A model generated the notes under the pieces. It had not been told where the DNA came from. It worked only from the letters and a program-made list of their open reading frames with translations, and made no database searches. The translations under genes were made by a program, and so were the position numbers. Below, in pieces: positions 16,681 to 24,764 of a stretch of DNA of 64,000 nucleotides (position 1 is its first letter; each line of letters begins with the position of its first letter). Source of the DNA: Nocardioides phosphati (GTDB lineage: Bacteria > Actinomycetota > Actinomycetes > Propionibacteriales > Nocardioidaceae); assembly GCF_014646375.1 (NCBI RefSeq), contig NZ_BMNI01000002.1:186001-250000 (forward strand), written 5' to 3'.

Positions 16681-17655
16681 TCAGGCGAGCGCCTCGCGGA
16701 TCTCCTTCTCGGCAGCGTCGCCGTAGGTGGCGCCCAGGCGGGTCAGCATCTCGTCGCGGGTGGCGGTGTACTCCTGCGTGCCGACCGTCTCCACGACGTA
16801 CGCCGCGACGGTGCAGCCGAGCTGGGCCGCGCGCTCCCAGCCGAGGCCGCGGGTGAGCCCCGCGAGGAGGCCTCCGCGGAACGCGTCGCCGACGCCGGTC
16901 GGCTCGACGGGGGTGACGCCGTCGAGCACGCCGACCTCGACGAGCAGGCCGTCCTTGTCCTGGATCCGGACGCCGTCCTTGCCGAGCGTGGTGACCCAGG
17001 TGCCCACCTTGGCGAGCACCTCGTCGGCGGTCCAGCCGGTCTTCGCGGTGATCAGCTCGGCCTCGTACTCGTTGGAGATGAGGATGTCGGCACCGTCGAC
17101 GAGCGGGCGGATCAGGTCGCCGTCGGCGAACGCGAGCTGCTGCGAGGGGTCGGCCACGAACGTGTAGCCGCGCTCCTTGCACTCCTCGGTGTGGCGCAGC
17201 ATCGCGCCCGGGTCGTCCGCGCCGATCAGCACGTACGCCGGGTCCCCGACGCGGTCGACGATCGGCTTGAGCTCGATCTGGCCGGCCTCGCCCATGGCAC
17301 CGGGGTAGAAGGACGCGATCTGGTTCATCTCGGTGTCGGTCGTGCAGGTGAAGCGGGCGGTGTGCTGCGTCTCGGAGTAGTGGACCGACGAGCAGTCGAC
17401 GCCGTGGCGGTCGAGCCAGGAGTGGTACTCCGCGAAGTCCTCACCGACCGCGCCGACGAGGACAGGCCGCTCTCCGAGGCGGGCGAGCGCGAAGGCGATG
17501 TTCGCCGCGACACCGCCCCGGCGTACCTCGAGGTCGGAGGCGAGGAACGAGACCGAGATCTTGTCCAGCTTCTCCGCGACGAGCGAGTCCGCGAAGCGGC
17601 CAGGGAACGTCATCAGGTGGTCGGTGGCGATGGAGCCCGTGATCAGGAGCGACAT
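16681..17655 (-). CDS. PfkB-family carbohydrate/adenosine kinase (AdoK-like)
   Basis: Ribokinase-fold kinase of 324 residues. Visible motifs are the N-terminal RRGGVAANIAFALARLG segment (PfkB signature 1) and PTGVGDAFRGGLLAG (signature 2, catalytic Asp in GVGDAF). Its nearest known relative is mycobacterial adenosine kinase AdoK, which lies near the cytochrome oxidase genes in mycobacteria too, so adenosine phosphorylation is the best guess; other nucleoside or sugar substrates are possible. The long upstream open frame (to 17994) is not coding; the ATG at 17655 follows a TAGTCT hexamer by 7 nt. The promoter overlaps a dyad at 17664-17703. Confidence 0.8.
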   Translation of the reverse strand: MSLLITGSIATDHLMTFPGRFADSLVAEKLDKISVSFLASDLEVRRGGVAANIAFALARLGERPVLVGAVGEDFAEYHSWLDRHGVDCSSVHYSETQHTARFTCTTDTEMNQIASFYPGAMGEAGQIELKPIVDRVGDPAYVLIGADDPGAMLRHTEECKERGYTFVADPSQQLAFADGDLIRPLVDGADILISNEYEAELITAKTGWTADEVLAKVGTWVTTLGKDGVRIQDKDGLLVEVGVLDGVTPVEPTGVGDAFRGGLLAGLTRGLGWERAAQLGCTVAAYVVETVGTQEYTATRDEMLTRLGATYGDAAEKEIREALA

Positions 17656-17662
17656 GCGCGGA

Positions 17663-17668
17663 AGACTA
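17663..17668 (-). promoter_or_regulatory. Predicted -10 hexamer (TAGTCT) of the adoK-like gene
   Basis: TAGTCT on the minus strand ends 7 nt before the ATG at 17655; it lies inside the left arm of the neighbouring inverted repeat. Confidence 0.5.
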
Positions 17669-17703
17669 CCGTTCGGTAGGGGTTCTGATACCCGTCGGTA
17701 GTC
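17664..17703. promoter_or_regulatory. Nested dyad between two divergent genes, possible operator
   Basis: GACTACCG (17664-17671) is repeated inverted as CGGTAGTC (17696-17703). A compact palindrome CTACCGTTCGGTAG (17666-17679) sits within the left arm, so CGGTAG occurs twice directly and once inverted. The dyad covers the region between the two predicted -10 hexamers of the divergent genes, a position fit for a shared regulator. No regulator gene is adjacent. Confidence 0.45.
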
Positions 17704-17705
17704 CT

Positions 17706-17711
17706 TAGCGT
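17706..17711 (+). promoter_or_regulatory. Predicted -10 hexamer (TAGCGT) of the 78-residue gene
   Basis: TAGCGT ends 7 nt before the ATG at 17719. Confidence 0.45.
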
Positions 17712-17718
17712 CGAGGCC

Positions 17719-17955
17719 ATGACGACTGCCACCCAGCCTGATCACGTGCCCTACGAGGACGCCAGCTCGCCCGCCGACATGCACGGTGACTGCGCGGAGG
17801 CCAAGCGCAACATCAAGGTCCCGATCCCGCGTCGCGCGGTCGAGGTCGTGTCGGCCGTGGCCGGCGCAGCCCCGGCGCGCGCCAAGGCTCCGGCGCTGGC
17901 CGTCTCGGACCGGCTGGCCCGCATGGGCGCGGCGTTCTTCGACCGCCCGAGCTGA
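17719..17955 (+). CDS. Small protein of unknown function (78 residues)
   Basis: Not recognised. It has an acidic N-terminus (PYEDASSPADMHGDCAEAKRN) with one Cys and one His close together (HGDC), then a basic segment VPIPRR and an Ala/Pro-rich stretch that could form an amphipathic helix, ending RMGAAFFDRPS. No signal peptide or membrane helix is convincing. Support for coding comes from an ATG placed 7 nt after a TAGCGT hexamer, strong GC at third codon positions, and a terminator directly after the stop. Divergent from the AdoK-like gene across a dyad. Confidence 0.6.
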   Translation: MTTATQPDHVPYEDASSPADMHGDCAEAKRNIKVPIPRRAVEVVSAVAGAAPARAKAPALAVSDRLARMGAAFFDRPS

Positions 17956-17978
17956 GCCGGCCCAGCCCTTCAGACGCA

Positions 17979-18010
17979 CGAAGGCCCCCGCCATCCGGCG
18001 GGGGCCTTCG
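17979..18010. terminator. Bidirectional terminator between convergent genes
   Basis: Perfect 14-bp stem (17979-17992 with 17997-18010) and ATCC tetraloop, between the 78-residue gene and the HesB-type gene. Confidence 0.85.
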
Positions 18011-18030
18011 TCTGCTCCGAGCGCGTCGGA

Positions 18031-18453
18031 TCAGTGGAAGCTGTCACCACACGCGCAGGAGCCCGACGCGTTGGGGTTGTCGATCGTGAAGCCCTGCTTC
18101 TCGATGGTGTCGACGAAGTCGATGACCGCACCGTTGAGGTAGGGCACCGACATGCGGTCGACGACAACGGTCACGCCGTCGAAGTCCGTCGTCACGTCGC
18201 CGTCGAGCGTGCGCTCGTCGAAGAAGAGCTGGTAGCGCAGGCCGGAGCAGCCACCGGGCTGCACGGAGATGCGGAGCGCGAGGTCGTCGCGACCCTCCTG
18301 CTCGAGCAGGCTCTTCACCTTGCCCGCAGCAACCGGGCTCAGGTTGATCTGGTCAGCACGCGTCTCGAAGTCGCGGGGAGCCTCGATGTTGAGGGTCGCG
18401 GCCGGCGCGCCGTGGCTGTGTCCGCCACCGCCGCCGCAGCAAGCGTCGCCCAT
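18031..18453 (-). CDS. erpA: A-type iron-sulfur cluster insertion protein (HesB/ErpA type)
   Basis: Carries or inserts Fe-S clusters into target proteins. The 140-residue protein has the three conserved cysteines of A-type carriers: Cys69 in PGGCSGLRY and Cys133/Cys135 in the C-terminal SCACG. Unusually, the N-terminus adds CCGGGGGHSHG (Cys5, Cys6, His12, His14), a possible extra metal site. The ATG at 18453 is chosen because AAGGAG lies 6 nt upstream; the GTG at 18459 is too close to that site. Downstream of the glycerate kinase gene but separated by 107 nt, so probably separately transcribed. Symbol by family resemblance. Confidence 0.88.
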   Translation of the reverse strand: MGDACCGGGGGHSHGAPAATLNIEAPRDFETRADQINLSPVAAGKVKSLLEQEGRDDLALRISVQPGGCSGLRYQLFFDERTLDGDVTTDFDGVTVVVDRMSVPYLNGAVIDFVDTIEKQGFTIDNPNASGSCACGDSFH

Positions 18454-18560
18454 GGTCACTCCTTGAAGTCTTTGCCAGAGAAGGTCTGGTGTCGTTGTTC
18501 GACGTCCTCAATGGTCGCACACGCACGGTTATTCCCCCGCGTCGTCGCCGACCGGCCCGA

Positions 18561-19643
18561 TCAGCGGGACCACTGGCCCGCGACGTGCGCCGCGAGCTCC
18601 TCCAGCACGACCACCGGTTCCGTGAGCGCGCGCTCCCCCGCCCGCTCCACCATCGCGTACGCCGACTCCACGCCCAGCGCGCGCATCTCGCGGTTGCCCA
18701 CCTCGACGCGGCCGGCGAGGACGATGCACGGCCGCGCCTGCTCGCCCGCGAGCCGCGCCACGCCGGCAGGGACCTTGCCACCGCGGCTGGTGACGTCGAA
18801 GGCGCCCTCGCCGGTGACCACGAGGTCGGCGGTGGCGATGCGCTCGGCCAGGCCGGTCGCGTCGGCGACCACCTCGAGGCCCGAGCGGCGACGTGCGCCC
18901 AGCAGGGCCAGGGCGAACCCCAGCCCGCCGGCAGCACCCGCTCCCTTCTCCGCGGCTGCCTTGCGGTCGGTCGCCGCCGCCAGGTCCTGGAGGGCACCGT
19001 CGACGGCCGGGAGCTCGTCGTCGGCCAGCCCCTTCTGCGGACCGAAGACCTTCGCAGCGCCGAAGAGGCCGGTCAGCGGGTTGTCGACGTCGCTGGCGGC
19101 GACCAGGGTGACGCCGGCCAGGCGGGCGCGCGCTTGCGTGAGGTCGACGGTCGTCACCCCCGCGAGGCCCGCCGGGCCCGCGGTCAGGTCACGGTCGGCG
19201 CTCGCGCCCAGGGCGGCGAGCAGTCCGGCACCACCGTCGGTCGTTCCGGAGCCGCCGAGCCCCAGCACCACCTCGTGGGCGCCGGCGTCGAGGGCGGCCA
19301 GCAGCAGCTCCCCCACGCCGTACGTCGTGGCGTGGCGGGCGTCCCGGCCGCCGGTGAGGGCGAGGCCGCAGGCCTGCGCGGTCTCGACGTACGCCGTGTG
19401 GCCGACGAGCAGGAGCGTCGCCGGGGCGGGCTCCCCGAGCGGCCCGCGGACGGTGACCGCCTCGAGGCGCCCGTCGAGCGCGGCGTGGAGCGTGTCGACG
19501 AAGCCGGGGCCGCCGTCGGACATGGGCACTGCGTCGACCGTGTCGCCCGGCGCACGGCGGAGCCACCCGGCTGCCATCGCGGCTGCGGCCTGCGCCGAGG
19601 TGAGTGTCCCTGCGAACTTGTCAGGGGCCATGAGGACCAGCAC
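18561..19643 (-). CDS. Glycerate 2-kinase (GarK family)
   Basis: Phosphorylates D-glycerate to 2-phosphoglycerate. The 360-residue protein begins MLVLMAPDKFAGTLTSAQAA, matching the N-terminal APDKFKGSLTA signature of the GlxK/GarK family, and has the Gly-rich segments LGLGGSGTTDGGAGLL and GAGAAGGLGFAL. The start is the GTG at 19643; CAGGAT lies 6 nt upstream, and a later ATG at 19631 is possible. Divergent from nadA. No glyoxylate-pathway genes are adjacent, so the metabolic source of glycerate is not evident. Confidence 0.9.
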   Translation of the reverse strand: MLVLMAPDKFAGTLTSAQAAAAMAAGWLRRAPGDTVDAVPMSDGGPGFVDTLHAALDGRLEAVTVRGPLGEPAPATLLLVGHTAYVETAQACGLALTGGRDARHATTYGVGELLLAALDAGAHEVVLGLGGSGTTDGGAGLLAALGASADRDLTAGPAGLAGVTTVDLTQARARLAGVTLVAASDVDNPLTGLFGAAKVFGPQKGLADDELPAVDGALQDLAAATDRKAAAEKGAGAAGGLGFALALLGARRRSGLEVVADATGLAERIATADLVVTGEGAFDVTSRGGKVPAGVARLAGEQARPCIVLAGRVEVGNREMRALGVESAYAMVERAGERALTEPVVVLEELAAHVAGQWSR

Positions 19644-19725
19644 GGGGACATCCTGCCGGGAACATCCCCGGACCGGGCACGGTTGCCCGCTCGGACGCGC
19701 CCCGGTCGAGGGGCGCCTCGGTCAC

Positions 19726-19731
19726 TAGGAT
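19726..19731 (+). promoter_or_regulatory. Predicted -10 hexamer (TAGGAT) of leaderless nadA
   Basis: TAGGAT ends 6 nt before the nadA ATG at 19738, so transcription would start at the A of ATG. Confidence 0.6.
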
Positions 19732-19737
19732 GGGCGC

Positions 19738-20910
19738 ATGACGACTGTCGACCTCCCCCTGCTCCCGCTCGGGCGCGGCAAGGACCTCGACGCCGAGCGC
19801 GGCGTCGAGTGCCCGGGCGACCTGCCCGCTGCCTCCGACCCGGACCTGGTCGCCCGCGCGACCGCGGCGAAGGCCGCCCTCGGCAGCCGGGTCTTCGTGC
19901 TGGGCCACCACTACCAGCGTGACGAGGTCATCCAGTTCGCCGACGTCACCGGTGACTCGTTCAAGCTCGCGCGCGACGCGGCGGCCCGTCCGGACGCGGA
20001 GTTCATCGTCTTCTGCGGCGTGCACTTCATGGCCGAGTCGGCCGACATCCTGACCGCGCCGGAGCAGAAGGTCATCCTTCCCGACCTGGCCGCCGGCTGC
20101 TCGATGGCCGACATGGCCCGCCTCGCGCAGGTCGAGGACGCCTGGGCCGCGCTGACCGAGGCCGGTGTCGCCGACCAGGTCGTGCCGGTGACCTACATGA
20201 ACTCCAGCGCCGACATCAAGGCGTTCTGCGGCAAGCACGACGGTGCGGTCTGCACCTCGTCCAACGCCGACGTGGCGCTCGAGTGGGCCTTCGCCCAGAA
20301 GCCCGACGCCAAGGTCCTCTTCCTCCCCGACCAGCACCTCGGCCGCAACACCGCCGTGCTGCAGATGGGCATCGCGCTCGACGAGTGCGTCGTGTGGGAC
20401 CCGCGCCAGCCCAACGGCGGACTGACCGTCGAGCAGCTGCGTGACGCGAAGATGATCCTGTGGAAGGGCCACTGCTCGGTCCACGGCCGCTTCTCCCCCG
20501 ACGTCATCGACGAGCTGCGCGCGAAGGTCCCGGACCTCAACGTCCTGGTCCACCCCGAGTGCCAGCACGAGGTCGTGCTCAAGGCCGACCTCGTCGGCTC
20601 GACCGAGTTCATCATCAAGCAGATCGAGAAGGCGCCCGCCGGCTCGAGCTGGGCGATCGGCACCGAGCTCAACCTCGTCAAGCGCCTGGCCGACGCGCAC
20701 CCCGAGCTGAACATCATGTTCCTCGACCGCAACGTCTGCTACTGCTCCACGATGAACCGCATCGACCTCCCCCACCTCGTGTGGACGCTGGAGTCCCTCG
20801 TCAACGGCGAGGTCCCCAACGTCATCGAGGTCGACCCGGACACCGAGCACTGGGCCAAGGTCGCGCTCGACCGCATGCTCGCCCTGCCCGGCAAGTCCCA
20901 CAAGGACTGA
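19738..20910 (+). CDS. nadA: Quinolinate synthase
   Basis: Condenses [14 protein letters not shown] with dihydroxyacetone phosphate to quinolinate in de novo NAD synthesis, using a [4Fe-4S] cluster. The 390-residue protein has the family segments LGHHYQRDEVIQFAD, YMNSSADIKA, CTSSNA and FLPDQHLGRNT, and cluster cysteines in FCGVHFM, HPECQHEV and the CYCSTMNR region. nadB and nadC do not follow, which is unusual for actinobacteria, where nadA-nadB-nadC often form an operon. It is terminated by the hairpin at 20918-20950. Confidence 0.97.
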   Translation: MTTVDLPLLPLGRGKDLDAERGVECPGDLPAASDPDLVARATAAKAALGSRVFVLGHHYQRDEVIQFADVTGDSFKLARDAAARPDAEFIVFCGVHFMAESADILTAPEQKVILPDLAAGCSMADMARLAQVEDAWAALTEAGVADQVVPVTYMNSSADIKAFCGKHDGAVCTSSNADVALEWAFAQKPDAKVLFLPDQHLGRNTAVLQMGIALDECVVWDPRQPNGGLTVEQLRDAKMILWKGHCSVHGRFSPDVIDELRAKVPDLNVLVHPECQHEVVLKADLVGSTEFIIKQIEKAPAGSSWAIGTELNLVKRLADAHPELNIMFLDRNVCYCSTMNRIDLPHLVWTLESLVNGEVPNVIEVDPDTEHWAKVALDRMLALPGKSHKD

Positions 20911-20917
20911 GCTCCAC

Positions 20918-20950
20918 CGAGGCGCTCCGGCCGCACGCCGGGGCGCCTCG
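20918..20950 (+). terminator. Terminator after nadA
   Basis: 14-bp stem with one G-U pair (20918-20931 with 20937-20950), 5-nt loop, then TTTCTC, beginning 8 nt after the nadA stop. Confidence 0.85.
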
Positions 20951-20986
20951 TTTCTCCCCGCCACTTGAAGACCTGATCAGATCGGA

Positions 20987-21337
20987 ATGTCGATGAGCCT
21001 GCCCCCGTGCCCCCTGTGCGCCTCCGAGTACACCTACGAGATGGGTGAGCTCATCGTCTGCCCGGAGTGCGCCCACGAGTGGTCGCCCTCCGAGGCTGCC
21101 GAGCAGGCCGATGCCGCACTGATCCGCGACGTCAACGGCAACGTCCTCAGTGACGGTGACGACGTCGTGATCGCCAAGGACCTCCCGGTCAAGGGCGCCG
21201 GCGGAGGCACCATCAAGGTCGGCACCAAGGTCAAGGGCATCCGCCTTCAGCAGGGCGTCGGCGACCACGACATCGACGCGACCGTGCCCGGCTTCGGCCG
21301 CATGCAGCTCAAGTCGTCGGTCGTGAAGAAGGCCTGA
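20987..21337 (+). CDS. yjdM: YjdM/PhnA-type zinc-ribbon protein
   Basis: A 116-residue protein of the PhnA (now YjdM) family. The N-terminus has a zinc ribbon CPLCASEYTY...CPECAHEW (two CXXC pairs, residues about 8-11 and 25-28), followed by the KOW/SH3-like C-terminal domain with IRDVNGNVLSDGDDVVIAKDL and the KGIRL segment. Despite the old name, a role in phosphonate use is not demonstrated for most members. Two Met codons (20987 and 20993) can start it. Its stop directly abuts the stop of the convergent VOC gene at 21338. Confidence 0.9.
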   Translation: MSMSLPPCPLCASEYTYEMGELIVCPECAHEWSPSEAAEQADAALIRDVNGNVLSDGDDVVIAKDLPVKGAGGGTIKVGTKVKGIRLQQGVGDHDIDATVPGFGRMQLKSSVVKKA

Positions 21338-21973
21338 TCAGGCGCTGATCAGCGCGGTCGCTACGGAGATCCCGAGCTCGCGGGTGCGGACGGTGGCGAT
21401 CCGGCGGCCGGGCTGCACTGCGTCCTTGACGCGGCCGCAGCGCTCGCCGAGGTACGCCGCCGCGGCGTCGATGTCGCCCACCGTGTGGGTGAGCCCCCAG
21501 AACGTCGCCGGGCCCTCCCCCTCGCCCGTCGGCGCACCGATCACCTCCAGGATGACCTCGCCGAGGCGGAAGAAGACCTGGCGCACGGGTGAGCCGGCCA
21601 GCTCGGCGTCACGCACCCGGCGTACGTCGAGTCCGAGCGCCTCGAGCGAAGCGGTCGTGCGCGCGATGTTCGGCGTCATCAGCACCAGGTGGTCGATCTG
21701 GGTCACGCCCAGGTCGTGGGGCGCGCCGGTGCCCGGCACGGGCGGGGCGTCGGCCACGACCGTCGCCACGCCTTCCGCGGCCACGAACTCCTCCACCGCT
21801 TCCGGAGTGACTCCTGACAGCACCCACCGGCGTACGCCGCGAGGCCCCGCAGCGCCCGTGAGCCGCACCGCGACCGACCCGAGGTGGCACGTGTCGTCGG
21901 CGACGGCGAAGCCGGCGGCGGCCCAGGCTCCCGCGTCGTCGCCCACCTGGAGCTGGTCGATCGTGATGGTCAC
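21338..21973 (-). CDS. Glyoxalase/VOC-superfamily protein
   Basis: Contains paired beta-alpha-beta-beta-beta modules of the vicinal oxygen chelate fold; IDHLVLMTPNIARTTASLEALGLDVRR is a typical module start, with FRLGEVILEVIGAP and FWGLTHTV as later strands carrying the possible metal-binding Glu and His. The first half (residues 1-95) is a more degenerate module. The start is uncertain: GTG at 21973 follows a TACCCT hexamer by 7 nt and gives 211 residues, while GTG at 21991 has a GGAGG 7 nt upstream. Substrate unknown; such proteins range from glyoxalases to dioxygenases. Confidence 0.75.
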   Translation of the reverse strand: MTITIDQLQVGDDAGAWAAAGFAVADDTCHLGSVAVRLTGAAGPRGVRRWVLSGVTPEAVEEFVAAEGVATVVADAPPVPGTGAPHDLGVTQIDHLVLMTPNIARTTASLEALGLDVRRVRDAELAGSPVRQVFFRLGEVILEVIGAPTGEGEGPATFWGLTHTVGDIDAAAAYLGERCGRVKDAVQPGRRIATVRTRELGISVATALISA

Positions 21974-21980
21974 GGGAGGG

Positions 21981-21986
21981 AGGGTA
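21981..21986 (-). promoter_or_regulatory. Predicted -10 hexamer (TACCCT) of the VOC gene
   Basis: TACCCT ends 7 nt before the GTG at 21973; it would fall inside the coding region if the alternative GTG at 21991 is the real start. Confidence 0.35.
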
Positions 21987-22017
21987 TCCACGCGGCGGCC
22001 TCCGGCCGTGCCACCGG

Positions 22018-22023
22018 TAGGCT
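22018..22023 (+). promoter_or_regulatory. Possible -10 hexamer (TAGGCT) of the DUF3043 gene
   Basis: TAGGCT lies 36 nt before the TTG start at 22060; a transcript from here would have a leader of about 30 nt. Confidence 0.35.
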
Positions 22024-22059
22024 GGGCGCGTCCCGTCCCGCCCGCACGAAGGCCTGAAG

Positions 22060-22617
22060 TTGACTCCCAAGCCGTCTGACGACGCCGCCCCCAACGCCAC
22101 CGGCAAGAAGGGGCGCCCGACCCCGACGCGCAAGGAGGCCGAGGCGGCCGCCCGCGCGCGGGCCCGGCTCGGTTCGGACCCCAAGGCCCAGCGTGCGGCG
22201 CAGAAGTCGCGCCGCAAGGAGTCGATGCGGGAGCTGCAGGCCGCCTACAAGACCGGCGACGACTCGGGGCTCCCCGAGCGCGACAAGGGCCCGGTCAAGC
22301 GCCTGCTCCGTGACGTCGTCGACTCGCGGCTCGGCTTCGCCGAGCTCTTCGCTCCGCTGCTCGTCCTGATCCTGGTGCTGAGCTCCATCAACCCGGTCCT
22401 CGGGCAGGGCATGTGGCTCACCGCCGTCGTGCTCGTGGTCGCCGACCTGCTCTGGGTCCGCTTCAAGGCCCGCCGCGAGGTGCGTCGTCGCCTCCCCGGC
22501 AAGCCCCTCAAGGGCGTGACGTACTACGCGCTGGTCCGTTCGCTGCAGCTGCGCATCCTGCGCCTGCCCAAGCCGCAGGTGAAGATCGGGCAGTCGCTGC
22601 CCGACAACTACCGCTGA
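22060..22617 (+). CDS. DUF3043 membrane protein
   Basis: A 185-residue actinobacterial membrane protein of unknown function. It has a Lys/Arg/Ala-rich N-terminal third (KKGRPTPTRKEAEAAARAR, the family hallmark), two membrane helices (about residues 90-108 and 112-130: FAPLLVLILVLSS and WLTAVVLVVADLLW) separated by a short loop, and a basic C-terminus beginning RFKARREVRRRLPGK. The start is a TTG at 22060 with a GAAGG about 10 nt upstream. Conserved in actinobacteria; the charged N-terminus suggests contact with RNA, DNA or ribosomes, which is only a guess. Confidence 0.8.
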   Translation: MTPKPSDDAAPNATGKKGRPTPTRKEAEAAARARARLGSDPKAQRAAQKSRRKESMRELQAAYKTGDDSGLPERDKGPVKRLLRDVVDSRLGFAELFAPLLVLILVLSSINPVLGQGMWLTAVVLVVADLLWVRFKARREVRRRLPGKPLKGVTYYALVRSLQLRILRLPKPQVKIGQSLPDNYR

Positions 22618-22642
22618 CGGACGCCACCAGCGCCTGTCGACA

Positions 22643-22678
22643 CAGAAGGCCCGCTCCCCTGAGGGAGCGGGCCTTCTG
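22643..22678. terminator. Bidirectional terminator between the DUF3043 gene and dapB
   Basis: Perfect 16-bp stem (22643-22658 with 22663-22678) and CTGA tetraloop between convergent genes. Confidence 0.88.
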
Positions 22679-22693
22679 CGTGTGTCCGGGGCC

Positions 22694-23464
<771 letters not shown>

Positions 23465-23527
23465 TCAACGCAGACATCACAGGGTGTCCGGATGCCTCCG
23501 CGGGACACAACTGGCAGTCTTAGGCCC

Positions 23528-24043
23528 ATGGCCATCCAGACCATCCCCGCGCGCATCCGTTGGGCCGTCGACATCCTCGACGTCCAGCCCGACGATCATG
23601 TCCTGGAGATCGGCTGCGGGGCGGGCGAAGCGGCAGGCCTCGTCGCCAGCCGACTCGGCAAGGGCAAGCTCATGGTCATCGACCGCTCCGAGGCTGCCGT
23701 CGACCGCACCAAGCGCGTCAACGCCGAGTACGTCGACTCCGGCCGGCTCACCGTCCGGCACATCGACCTCGCCACCCTGCGCGTGCCCGTGAAGCGCCTG
23801 GACAAGGTCTTCGCGGTCAACGTGAACCTCTTCTGGATCCGTGACTGCCGCGAGGAGGTCGCACTCCTCCACGAGAAGCTGACCCCGGGCGGCACGGTCC
23901 ACCTCTTCTACGAGGCGACCCGCCTCGACGAAGTGCGCATGATGGTCGAGAAGTCCTCACACGCCCTCGCCGAGGCCGGGTTCCGCGTCTCCGCGGTGCA
24001 GAGCAAGCGGCCGGCCATGGTCGGCATCATCGGCCGCAAGTAG
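23528..24043 (+). CDS. SAM-dependent methyltransferase (class I)
   Basis: A 171-residue methyltransferase-fold protein. The SAM-binding glycine motif I is VLEIGCGAGEAAGLVA (about residues 24-39), with acidic loop MVIDRSEAAVDR as motif II and TPGGTVHLFYEA as motif IV/post. It lacks an evident substrate domain, so the target (small molecule, lipid or other) is unknown. The long open frame upstream overlaps dapB on the other strand and is not coding; the ATG at 23528 gives MAIQTIPARIRW. It converges on the secreted-protein gene with a 6-nt gap. Confidence 0.85.
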   Translation: MAIQTIPARIRWAVDILDVQPDDHVLEIGCGAGEAAGLVASRLGKGKLMVIDRSEAAVDRTKRVNAEYVDSGRLTVRHIDLATLRVPVKRLDKVFAVNVNLFWIRDCREEVALLHEKLTPGGTVHLFYEATRLDEVRMMVEKSSHALAEAGFRVSAVQSKRPAMVGIIGRK

Positions 24044-24049
24044 CGGCAG

Positions 24050-24658
24050 TCAGCAGTACTTCACCTTCGCGACGTACGCCATGGTGCCGACCGGCGGAGT
24101 GGCCTTGCACGCGACGCCGCCCTCGGTCGTGCCGTAGAACGACTTCGCGGAGCCGCTGGAGGTCACCGAGAAGTCCGTGCCGTTGCCGTTGCACCGGTAC
24201 CGCGTCCAGTGCGCGGTGACCTTGCGACTGCCCGCGTAGAAGACGTAGCTGTCACCGGGCTTCATCGTCCAGGTGACCGACTCCGACGAGGTGTTCGTCT
24301 TCGAGCCCTTGGCGGCCACGGTGATGCCGAACGACGAGCTGGCCTTGGCGGAGAACACCTTGAAGATGCTCGCGGAGACCTCGGCAGAGACGGAGTAGGT
24401 GGTCGAGACGCTCGCCTCGATGGTCGTCACCCGCGACGCCGTCGCCGTCCGCGTGGCGGTGCTCCCCGTGAAGTTCTCCATGCCCTTCATGTGGGTGACC
24501 TGGTTGACGCGCGTCGGCGACCCGACCTTCGTCCAGCTCGTGCCGGGGTCGCAGATGATCGGGTAGGCCTCGGCCGAGGTCGCGGCTCCGAGCACGACGA
24601 CCGGAGCAGCCATGGCGGGAAGGACTGCGCTCAGGACCAGCTTGCGGGTGAGGGACAT
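24050..24658 (-). CDS. Secreted Ser/Thr-rich beta protein, aerolysin-like architecture suspected
   Basis: A 202-residue secreted protein. It has a Sec signal peptide (MSLTRKLVLSAVLPAMAAPV, cleavage near AEAYP), four cysteines in the mature part that could make disulfides (ICDPG, YRCNG, VACKA and C-terminal KYC), and a central 90-residue stretch of alternating Ser/Thr and hydrophobic residues (for example STTYSVSAEVSASIFKVF). Such long alternating strands followed by MKPGDSYVFYAG are typical of the membrane-inserting region of aerolysin/ETX-MTX2 proteins; this is an inference from pattern only. The ATG at 24658 has an AGGAG 6 nt upstream. Downstream of the M16 peptidase gene but probably separately transcribed. 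Confidence 0.75.
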   Translation of the reverse strand: MSLTRKLVLSAVLPAMAAPVVVLGAATSAEAYPIICDPGTSWTKVGSPTRVNQVTHMKGMENFTGSTATRTATASRVTTIEASVSTTYSVSAEVSASIFKVFSAKASSSFGITVAAKGSKTNTSSESVTWTMKPGDSYVFYAGSRKVTAHWTRYRCNGNGTDFSVTSSGSAKSFYGTTEGGVACKATPPVGTMAYVAKVKYC

Positions 24659-24697
24659 CGAGGACTCCTGGGACCGTGTGGCCGCCCGATGCGCCCA

Positions 24698-24721
24698 CCT
24701 GCCGAGAATGCTCCCGGCAGG
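24698..24721 (-). terminator. Possible weak terminator after the M16 peptidase gene
   Basis: Inverted repeat with CCTGCCG and CGGCAGG arms (7 bp) around a 10-nt loop, in the 106-nt gap before the secreted-protein gene. The stem is short, so termination is uncertain. Confidence 0.4.
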
Positions 24722-24764
24722 CAGGCCCCCGGTCGATGGGCACAACTACCCAACGAGCTCGCGA

